From JAZKFT01 sp965246935 (GTDB taxonomy: Bacteria; Bacteroidota; Bacteroidia; Chitinophagales; Chitinophagaceae): 64,000 nucleotides of DNA. Location: assembly GCA_965246935.1 (NCBI GenBank), contig CBDFGC010000033.1:56093-120092 (forward strand). Reading direction: 5' to 3'. The notes under the pieces are model-generated. The model was given only the letters and a program-made list of their open reading frames with translations. It was not told the origin of the DNA and ran no database searches. Shown here in pieces: positions 54,880 to 62,250 of the stretch. Both the position numbers and the translations under genes were made by a program. Position 1 is the stretch's first letter, and the number at the start of each line of letters is the position of its first letter.

Positions 54880-55090
54880 AATTTCATTTAAATAGCGTTA
54901 TAAAAAATCAAGCATCGCCTTGCCTTATAAATATGCGGCATTGATTGCCAGGTTATACCACAGGCGCAACTTGAAGGAGAAAAAACTGAAAGCCGGTATT
55001 CATTACCATGGGCTTTTTCTTCCTTGCCTCAAAGTTGATTAAGACACGCTTCTTTTTGATTTTTTATGCCCCCTAAATTTAAAAAACAAA
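54880..55090 (-). ncRNA. candidate bridge RNA region of the IS110 element
   Basis: The 210-base noncoding left end upstream of the transposase has features expected of a bridge RNA. A stem-loop AAAGCC-CAT-GGT-AATGAAT-ACC-GGCTTT with an internal bulge lies at about 54988-55016 on the minus strand, and GGCA-ATCAA-TGCC lies at about 54936-54950. IS110-group elements place such an RNA here. The fold was done by eye; the loops and guides are not resolved. Confidence 0.4.
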
Positions 55091-55097
55091 CATATAA

Positions 55098-56636
55098 GGT
55101 AGGGTGTCCAAAAGTCAGGAAATGGGGTTATCGCTTTTGAAAGTGTTCTTTCGCTTAACGACCTGATTTTGAATAAGATTATTAATGTTTCATTGCTTTA
55201 AATTTTTCATATAAACTGATGGAAGTGCTGCTTTAAAATTGATATTCATTTTGTCTGTGTCTGATTTGGTAAGTAAGGACAGCGATAATACAAATGCTGT
55301 AACATCATGCAGCGCATTGGTGGCCTTCCTGCTTTTATAAAAACCAAACAACGATTCGATGATATCAGAAGAGTTATGCCATACCGTATGACGATCCGGC
55401 AATTTTGTTTTCTTCTCCCTCAGATATGCTTTTACTTTATTCATTAACTCCTTTACCCGGCACACCCCTTTGTTTTTATATGCCCTGCATTTTGCCAGGC
55501 AGGTTGCTATTGTGCTATAAGACAACCCCTTTTGCTTCAACACCTCAAGCACCTCATTGACGATGATAAATACAGTGCTTAACTCTGCAATCATACAGCG
55601 ATGTTGCTTTACGAAGCCGTATACCTGCTGCTCCTCCAAGCTTAAATAAGGGTGAATGCCCGGCATTTTTTCTGCCCACTTCACCACCCCTGACAAATTC
55701 ATGAAGCGGGCCATCACCCGTTGTTTGGGCGGTAATAAATAAGCAGTTGGCTTCATCACTTCCTTAAACCTGCATTGAGCCATCTCCTTAGTAAAAGAAA
55801 TAAATTCAGGAACTTCTTTATATATCTGCTCCACAAACAGCGCCAATTGATGCCCAACATCGGCTACCCGCTTCACTTCCCCTTTCTCAAAGCCACTTCG
55901 TAAATTACAGTTGCCATCACTTATTACATAAGCAGGCGGCCTGCCCATCTTTTCAGTCAGTGCAGCTACCTCTTCCTTTATAGCATCCCCATCCCAGGAG
56001 GGTTTTACTTGCAGGTGCAGTAATTCTACATCCTGCAAGCGCAATGCTTCGCTGCCCACCTTTTCTGCCGGTATGCTTACAGCAGCTAACATCCTTTCCT
56101 GGCCTACTATCATGCACTCATCCACAATGATCCCGTAATCCTGCTCACCGCTCCGCTCTGCTACGGTTTCATAAAGATGATAGCCTGCTTTTAGCACCCA
56201 GTTCTCCACCGAGCTTTTAGAAGGCAGTTCAATAAAGCCCCATTGTAGCCTTGTATCAAAATAAGAAAGCAAGCGGGTAACGCCGCGAAGGCCGCAACCG
56301 CCTTGCACATACATATTTACACTCATCGATATGAGCAACTCACTGTATTGATGCCACGGGATATTTTCAGAGGATAGCAGCCTTACAACTGCCAGATGCT
56401 TCTGCTCAGCGAATGTAGTTGTAAAGGCATCCAACTTCTCCCGCAAGGTTGCTTTGCCGGATTGTAGCTGGTTGACTTGGCTTCGTAATTTTCGATTTTC
56501 TTTACGCAGTTCGCTCATTGCTTTAACCTGTTTTGCCGATTTTGAAATGGTTGGTTTTGTGCTCATAACTGATTCACTTTATAGTAGTTAAAGCTACTAT
56601 ATTGAATTCACTTCTTATCCTTTTGGACACCCTACC
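55098..56636 (-). mobile_element. DDE insertion sequence with perfect 17-bp terminal inverted repeats
   Basis: GGTAGGGTGTCCAAAAG at 55098-55114 is exactly complementary to CTTTTGGACACCCTACC at 56620-56636. If the true ends are GGGTGTCC, the element is flanked by TA on both sides, suggesting a TA target duplication. It carries one transposase gene and abuts the IS110 element. Confidence 0.85.
55190..56566 (-). CDS. DDE transposase of an unassigned IS family
   Basis: 458 residues. An N-terminal coiled coil (about 12-45, ELRKENRKLRSQVNQLQSG) precedes a DDE catalytic domain with likely acidic residues in IIVDECMIV (about 150), YVISDGNCNLRSGF (about 220) and SSDIIESLFGFYKSRKATN (Glu about 410). 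Several Cys (KCRAYKNKGVCRV) lie between the second and third. I cannot name the IS family. The gene fills the space between the 17-bp inverted ends, with about 75 noncoding bases on the left and 55 on the right. It appears intact. Confidence 0.85.
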   Translation of the reverse strand: MSTKPTISKSAKQVKAMSELRKENRKLRSQVNQLQSGKATLREKLDAFTTTFAEQKHLAVVRLLSSENIPWHQYSELLISMSVNMYVQGGCGLRGVTRLLSYFDTRLQWGFIELPSKSSVENWVLKAGYHLYETVAERSGEQDYGIIVDECMIVGQERMLAAVSIPAEKVGSEALRLQDVELLHLQVKPSWDGDAIKEEVAALTEKMGRPPAYVISDGNCNLRSGFEKGEVKRVADVGHQLALFVEQIYKEVPEFISFTKEMAQCRFKEVMKPTAYLLPPKQRVMARFMNLSGVVKWAEKMPGIHPYLSLEEQQVYGFVKQHRCMIAELSTVFIIVNEVLEVLKQKGLSYSTIATCLAKCRAYKNKGVCRVKELMNKVKAYLREKKTKLPDRHTVWHNSSDIIESLFGFYKSRKATNALHDVTAFVLSLSLLTKSDTDKMNINFKAALPSVYMKNLKQ

Positions 56637-57259
56637 CATCGGGGCACGATACCTTGACGACAATTTAGGGGATACACCCGGTTACGAATATCAAAACTTT
56701 ACGTTCATTAGGCCGCCTGTTCCGATTCTTCGGAAATGCCGTCTTTTCATTTAAACCGAATAGGATTAGTACACTGTAAACTAAATTACTTAAACTTTTA
56801 AATTCCGGTTTGTGAGGACACCATAATTGTTTGGAAGAATACATTATAATGGAATTCTAACCCCGGCGAGGCAGCCTATTTGTAGAAATAGGGGAATCTT
56901 AGATAAGGCTTTGCTCCGGATGGAGCAACCCTATAATGGTTATAAATTCGCAAATACCAGGGTTGCTCCAGCCGGAGCAGAAAATCTTAGCGAATAGGAC
57001 ATTAGACTACTACAGATAAGTTGCCCCGAAGGGCAGAAAACCGTACCATGTACATCTTCCGATCAGTATTGGTGAGGACACAAACCAGGACATCCTCTAA
57101 AGTAATTTAGTTTACAGTGTATTAGCAAAATGAATATAGGGATTAAGGTCCTACCCTACAACATGAAGGTTTGCTTGCGTCATAAATCCTCGCTCCATAA
57201 TCGTAATCATCCTCTCCTATATCAATATCTTTTCTTTACAGTTAAAGGCATATTAATAC
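56637..57259. other. 620-bp gap holding the MITE
   Basis: No gene. The MITE occupies 56770-57121. The rest is host or older repeat DNA, including GGGGCACGATACC next to the DDE element. Confidence 0.6.
56770..57121. mobile_element. 352-bp MITE with 22-bp perfect inverted ends
   Basis: The 22 bases starting TACACTGTAAACTAAATTAC at 56770-56791 are exactly complementary to 57100-57121. Each end is directly flanked by TTAG, a probable 4-bp target duplication. A second layer, GTGAGGACAC, is repeated near each end (about 56813 and 57072). The interior contains GCTCCGGATGGAGCAACCCT with its inverted copy. No ORF, so it must be mobilised by a transposase elsewhere. Confidence 0.8.
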
Positions 57260-57292
57260 AAAAGCTCCGAAGCCTGTTGCCCCGGAGCTTTT
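57260..57292 (-). terminator. terminator of the large outer-membrane protein gene
   Basis: AAAAGCTCCG (57260-57269) pairs with CGGAGCTTTT (57283-57292). On the minus strand it ends in TTTT and lies 20 bases after the stop of the 57313 gene. Confidence 0.75.
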
Positions 57293-57312
57293 TGCTATAA
57301 AATAATCCTTTT

Positions 57313-60300
57313 TTAAAAATCCAGTCCCAGCGAAAAATACCACATGGGCTTGCCTTTAAAAATACCATCCATTTGCCAGGCGGCATCCACTTTTACAAAA
57401 TAACCAACCAGCAAGCTGCGGGCACCGAAACCGTAACCGCCGGCAAACGGGCCGATACCACCCGCTTTTTTCTGAATAGTAACCGGGCTGCTGGCATTGG
57501 CCTGGTAAATAGCGGTTGGTCGCTTTATGTCTTTGAAATTGAAGGTGCCTTCCCAGGCACTGCCTAAGTCAACAAACTGCGTAAGCTGAAAGTTACGAAC
57601 GAAGGCATTGTTAATAGGCTTATTGAAGAAGGTAGCAAACACAGGTACTCTGAACTCACTGTTTATTACCAGTGCATTATTTCCATTGGCCACATTTTGC
57701 TGAAAGCCCCGCATATTTACCGCCAGCGTCTGGTACAAATAATTCTTCGTTGGGTCGGGGCGGTTGGCATCGTTGAACTTAGGACTAATCCAGCCATCTG
57801 TTCCGCCAAGGTAATAGATCAGCTTTTGATTCCCCCAGCTAAAGTCGCCTGCCGCACGTACGGCCCATATCAGGTTGCGGTATAGCGGTAGGTAGTGCCG
57901 GGCATCGAACCCACCGTTGAAAGTAAACTGGCGCTTTTGGCCATTGTCTTTATTCACCTGTGCAATACTTTCGATATAGGCCTTGTAGCGCAAGCCATGC
58001 CAGATATTCTGAGCAGCTACCAGGCTGTTATCATATACATATTCCATGCGCAGATTTACGTACCGTTGCGGAATGTCGGCAATAGAGGTATAGCGGCCAC
58101 CGGCACTGATAGGAATGAATACCAGCCTGTCTACCCGGTAGCCCGCAAACAATCTCAGGCTCCTGACCACATCAAACGGATAGGAAACATTTGCCTGGTA
58201 TAAATTAGTAAATTGTTTGGCAGGATACTGATTATTAACGAGCAGATCACTTTGTGCTGCCCGGTAGTAGATAGCACCCCAATCAATCCGTTTCCGAAAA
58301 TTTTCGTAGGCGAAATAATATTCGTTATCCTTAAAGTTACCGCCTGGTTTTACACCGCCCGAAAAGCGGTAATCTTCCATCACATCGCTAATAGTGGCAT
58401 TAAATGCAAAACTCAGATTGTTGCCATTGTTAAGCTTTATGGGTCCCTGTCCACCGGCATAGGGCTGGTAACGGGTTACCAACACACTATTGGTTACCCC
58501 GGCCAGTACCTGGTCAACTGAAAACTTCAACCGGTATTTGTATAGATGGGCCTGGCTTAACTGTGTTTCTGCCATCGTTGATCCGGCTCCCTGCTTACGC
58601 ATCATGGCTGTACTGTCCGGCTTTTCATTTTCAAATTCGCTTTGGAAAATGTTGGTTGCCGCTTTAGCAGTATCTTTTTTCTGGTACATGTTAGCTTTCC
58701 CTGCAGCTATTTTTGCATTGTTCAGTATGGTTTTCATGTAGGGCGTGGGCCTCGCATTTATTTTCCGGTTGCGCAGTGCAACGCTATCCACCCGTATCTG
58801 GTATAAAAACTTAATATCGCCCTGGCGGGTTACTTCGCTCACCTGGCCAATATCGCCGGCTATACGGGTTTCCAGCAGGCTGCTTTGGTAGTTGGTTATC
58901 GGGAAGGTATATGTTGAATCGGAGGTAATAGCTACATAACCGATACTATCAGGCTCACTACGGTTCCAGGCCCGCAGGGTACTGTCCAGTTCCTTAGGTT
59001 CCGGATTCCGCAATATTTCATCTCCTATTATCATCAGGGTATCCACCCCTTCGGCTTTGGTGGTAAAAAAGCCTGCATACCGGTTACCAATACCATTTTC
59101 CGTGCTTACAAACGTAAAGTGATTGGTATTGTATTGGGTGGGATAGCGAACATCGCCAAACTTCATATTCGTAAGCTGTGTTATCTGGCGGAACCCACCC
59201 TTTTTCACTGCATCTACCAGAAAAACGTTGTACTGATTTTTAGAGGGCAGCGACGTATCACCACTTTTTACATTAACCCCCGGCCTGTTACTGGCGAAAA
59301 TGATTCCGTATTTATTGGGAAAGGAAACAAAGGAACCATCCAGATCATCCCATACATCATCCGTTAACTGATCCACCGTTTCCTTATCTATTTTGTAGAT
59401 GAACAGATCGGTATGACCATTTTTTACAGCGCTGATGATTAATGTATTGGCGTCCAGCATGTACTGTACATCCTGTACCTGGTCGAAAAAGCGGCTCAGA
59501 TCCTGCTTTACCCTGCGGGCATTGGCTACAACATCGAACACTTCAAGCCAGATTTTATCATCTTTCCAATATACGTATGCCAGGCGGCTGCCCTTGCCAT
59601 CCCAGCCCATAATGGGATAGTTTGGATTTTTTTGGTGCTTATAAACACGGGTACCATTTGCCACTAATACTTTACGGTTCACGTAATTCTGAACAAGCAC
59701 CAGGTTATAGCGGCCTTTTTTATATTCGGCCACTGCCCAGGTATATAGCCGCCGGTTGGGGTTAGGTACAAAGCGATAATAATCGGTGTTTTTATCAACC
59801 TCTTCGGTTACAGCAATCCGGCCTTTGGGGTAAGCCCGGCGGCCCCGGATGTCTTTATAATACAGATCGCCTTCGTACTGCATAAAATCCCTCAATACCT
59901 CCTTAAATTTCTTTTTGGCAATCCGCTGGCTGGCAGCATTGGTATTTTTATACAAAATAGAGAGGTACATAAAATAAGTGACATTCTCTTTTTTGTACTG
60001 TGTAGCGATATACTGCCAGAAAGCATGACCAGCCACGTCCGGTTCTTCAAAAGCAAACTGGTAAAAGTTATTGTATTTGCCGCTAAGCATGGCATTGCGC
60101 AAGGCATCGTCCCAGGCAGGGCTCCAGTTTTCGGCTGCGTAGCTTACATAGCCATCCGTAAGCCACTTAGGTAAATCCAGCAGGGCGGCATTACCGGCCA
60201 CTTCGCCAATATCATCGCCAAACAGCCGGTTATCTACCAATATGCGGGCTATCCCTTCCCGTATCTGGCGGCGCAGATCGGCATGGTTGCCATTAAAGTA

Positions 60301-60693
60301 AATAACCATTTTGTTATTCACCAGGCGGGTGAGGCCCCCCACATCCTGAATATTGTTGCCCAGCCCTACATTGGTGGCCTGCAGATCATCGTAACTGTTA
60401 TACAGAATGATGTTGCAACTTCGCTGCAGGCTCATTTCGGTAAAGTTTTCGATGGAGGGCAACTCTTCTTCGGCTACCTGTAATACATATTTGGCCAGTT
60501 CCAGCCCGTTTTGGGTATGGTAAATATTAAAATTTTCAGACTGGTAAAACCGCCAGTCAAACTTATGATACTGAATCCGGTTTTTACCGAAAATAACGGA
60601 ATTGACTTGTGCCTGTACGGGTTGGAAAAAAGAAAAAAGAAGACCTGCTACCAAAAAGAGGGCAACGGGTTTTCGCCTGGTGGGTACGTTCAT
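57313..60693 (-). CDS. large TolB/peptidase-MA-like outer-membrane protein
   Basis: About 1126 residues starting MNVPTRRKPVALFLVAGLLFSFFQPVQAQ, a signal peptide; an upstream ATG at 60747 would precede it with a basic stretch and is less likely. Residues 30-310 have a peptidase-MA-like region (FNIYHTQNGLELAKYVLQVAEEELP) where the expected HExxH reads REGIAR, so it is probably not a protease. TolB-like beta-propeller blades follow (about 320-620). The C-terminal 400 residues look like an outer-membrane barrel ending PMWYFSLGLDF with a terminal Phe. Chitinophagaceae genomes often name it a TolB-like translocation protein. Function unproven. It has its own terminator. Confidence 0.8.
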   Translation of the reverse strand: MNVPTRRKPVALFLVAGLLFSFFQPVQAQVNSVIFGKNRIQYHKFDWRFYQSENFNIYHTQNGLELAKYVLQVAEEELPSIENFTEMSLQRSCNIILYNSYDDLQATNVGLGNNIQDVGGLTRLVNNKMVIYFNGNHADLRRQIREGIARILVDNRLFGDDIGEVAGNAALLDLPKWLTDGYVSYAAENWSPAWDDALRNAMLSGKYNNFYQFAFEEPDVAGHAFWQYIATQYKKENVTYFMYLSILYKNTNAASQRIAKKKFKEVLRDFMQYEGDLYYKDIRGRRAYPKGRIAVTEEVDKNTDYYRFVPNPNRRLYTWAVAEYKKGRYNLVLVQNYVNRKVLVANGTRVYKHQKNPNYPIMGWDGKGSRLAYVYWKDDKIWLEVFDVVANARRVKQDLSRFFDQVQDVQYMLDANTLIISAVKNGHTDLFIYKIDKETVDQLTDDVWDDLDGSFVSFPNKYGIIFASNRPGVNVKSGDTSLPSKNQYNVFLVDAVKKGGFRQITQLTNMKFGDVRYPTQYNTNHFTFVSTENGIGNRYAGFFTTKAEGVDTLMIIGDEILRNPEPKELDSTLRAWNRSEPDSIGYVAITSDSTYTFPITNYQSSLLETRIAGDIGQVSEVTRQGDIKFLYQIRVDSVALRNRKINARPTPYMKTILNNAKIAAGKANMYQKKDTAKAATNIFQSEFENEKPDSTAMMRKQGAGSTMAETQLSQAHLYKYRLKFSVDQVLAGVTNSVLVTRYQPYAGGQGPIKLNNGNNLSFAFNATISDVMEDYRFSGGVKPGGNFKDNEYYFAYENFRKRIDWGAIYYRAAQSDLLVNNQYPAKQFTNLYQANVSYPFDVVRSLRLFAGYRVDRLVFIPISAGGRYTSIADIPQRYVNLRMEYVYDNSLVAAQNIWHGLRYKAYIESIAQVNKDNGQKRQFTFNGGFDARHYLPLYRNLIWAVRAAGDFSWGNQKLIYYLGGTDGWISPKFNDANRPDPTKNYLYQTLAVNMRGFQQNVANGNNALVINSEFRVPVFATFFNKPINNAFVRNFQLTQFVDLGSAWEGTFNFKDIKRPTAIYQANASSPVTIQKKAGGIGPFAGGYGFGARSLLVGYFVKVDAAWQMDGIFKGKPMWYFSLGLDF

Positions 60694-61060
60694 AGTGATT
60701 TGCGCTTTCTGTTTTAGTCTGGACAATCGTTTCTTAAAAAAATGCAATTTGAGTTATTAATTTAATATTTCTGCTTTTAAAAATAAGTGTTTTTGGACGA
60801 GAAAGTTTAAAGTTTAAAGTTCAAAGTTTAAAGTTCTGATTTTTTTAACCAGGGCGGGGAAGCAAGTTTAAAGTTCAAGGTTTAAAGTTTAGGGTTCTGA
60901 ATTTATAAGCCGGTAAATCAAATCAGCTATTTTCAGGAATTTAAATAGTTAAATGCATTTTCGTTTTAAAAAAGTACAAGATTTAAAGTTGATTGATTTT
61001 ATGATGAAGTTCGATTGAAAAACTTTAAACCTTAAACTTTGAACTTTAAACTTTAAAACC
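60694..61060. repeat. TTTAAAGTTCAAAG word arrays
   Basis: Near-perfect runs of the seven-base words TTTAAAG/TTCAAAG lie at about 60806-60835, 60862-60893 and, inverted, at 61020-61056, right up to the next ATG. Shorter copies are at 16097-16131 and 40991-41017. They make AT-rich inverted pairs over the whole 360-base gap. No gene. Confidence 0.6.
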
Positions 61061-61699
61061 ATGTGGCAACTGCAATCTTTTACTTTTAGCCCGCTTGCCG
61101 AAAATACTTACCTGTTATGGAACGTAAAACGGGAGGCTGTTATTATAGACCCCGGATGCTATCATACCTACGAAAAATCAGCATTAAAAGCCTTTATAGA
61201 AAAACACCAGCTTTCACCTAAACTACTGTTAAATACGCACTGCCACCTGGACCATGTGTTTGGCGAAAAATGGGCAGCCGAAACCTGGAACTTAGTGCCA
61301 GCCATCCATACCAATGAGCAGTTTGTAATGAAGTTTGCCGAATCGTCCGGGCAAATGTGGGGTGTGCCTTTTACCAGCTATACCGGGCCATTTCATTTTC
61401 TGCAGGAAGGGCAACTGGTAACCCTGGGTGATGACGGACTAAAAGTGTTATTTGTACCTGGCCATTCGCCGGGGCATGTATGCTTTTACAGCCAGGCCCA
61501 ACATTTTGTAATTGCCGGCGATACCCTGTTTGCAGGTAGCATTGGCCGTACCGATTTGCCGGGTGGCAACCACGATACCCTAATTGAACGCATCAAAAGC
61601 GAACTGCTTACGCTGCCGGACGAAACAATTGTTTACCCCGGGCACGGGCCGGCAACTACGGTTGGGGCAGAGAAAGGGAGCAATCCGTATTTGAGGTGA
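61061..61699 (+). CDS. metallo-beta-lactamase fold hydrolase (glyoxalase II-like)
   Basis: 212 residues with all metal ligands of the MBL fold: THCHLDHVFG near residue 62, an Asp/His in IIDPGCYH upstream, GHSPGHVCFY near 143, DTLFAGSIGRTDLPGG near 165 and YPGHGPAT near the C-terminus. The closest relatives are hydroxyacylglutathione hydrolase-like enzymes that cleave thioesters, but this short form may act on other esters. Cytoplasmic, no signal peptide. The ATG follows directly after the TTTAAAG arrays. Confidence 0.92.
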   Translation: MWQLQSFTFSPLAENTYLLWNVKREAVIIDPGCYHTYEKSALKAFIEKHQLSPKLLLNTHCHLDHVFGEKWAAETWNLVPAIHTNEQFVMKFAESSGQMWGVPFTSYTGPFHFLQEGQLVTLGDDGLKVLFVPGHSPGHVCFYSQAQHFVIAGDTLFAGSIGRTDLPGGNHDTLIERIKSELLTLPDETIVYPGHGPATTVGAEKGSNPYLR

Positions 61700-62250
61700 G
61701 GGCGCTATCCGTAAAAATCAACGGTTACGATGCGATAGCCGGGGCCACTCACAAAACCAGTGAAACGGAAAAAACGGCTTCGGTAGTTTTCCGTCTGTTT
61801 TGTTTAGTCTTGGCTTTAATTACGTTGTAATATAACCTTAAAACAGGCGGCGGAAAATACCTATACTGATACTGATTTGCTTATCATGCGAATCAAGAGT
61901 TGACATTCCTGGGTATTATTGGGCAGCGCCCAATTCTGTCGGTAGTATTAGCAGGCAATGTAGATATGTTATTGGGCAGCGCCCAATAACATAGAGGAAG
62001 ATCTGTCGTAGAAGGGGTTGGGCGCTGCCCAACTAATCCCATCACTTTTGCTCATCCTAAGCTACCAACAGGATTGAGCTATGCCCAATAAATGCAACTA
62101 CAAGGTTAGTTAACTGAAATATCCCTCAACCCCTAACTCGCATTATCTACTTACTTACCTGCGACAAGCAGGTTTCTAATTTGGCGGCAGGCAGGCACAT
62201 TGCCCATTTGAATTTGGCATGAGCATACTGAAAAAGCAATCTTTACAACG
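61700..62250. other. 550-bp gap with three identical-core hairpins
   Basis: Apart from the hairpins at 61919-62033 no feature was seen. The word GGCAGGCAGGCACATT is near 62180. Confidence 0.55.
61919..62033. repeat. three TTGGGCAGCGCCCAA hairpins
   Basis: TTGGGCAGCGCCCAA at 61919-61933 and 61972-61986, and GTTGGGCGCTGCCCAAC at 62017-62033. The middle one extends to TGTTATTGGGC/GCCCAATAACA (61968-61992). All are near-perfect palindromes spaced about 50 bases apart. Confidence 0.8.

Larger units (their letters stand above)
53415..55090 (-). mobile_element. IS110-family insertion sequence (boundaries approximate)
   Basis: Contains one transposase gene and an asymmetric noncoding layout: about 210 bases upstream of the transposase start and only 40 downstream. 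This is the IS110-group arrangement, where the long left end carries the guide (bridge) RNA. No terminal inverted repeats are evident, as usual for the family. The right-hand neighbour, a DDE element, begins at 55098. Confidence 0.65.
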
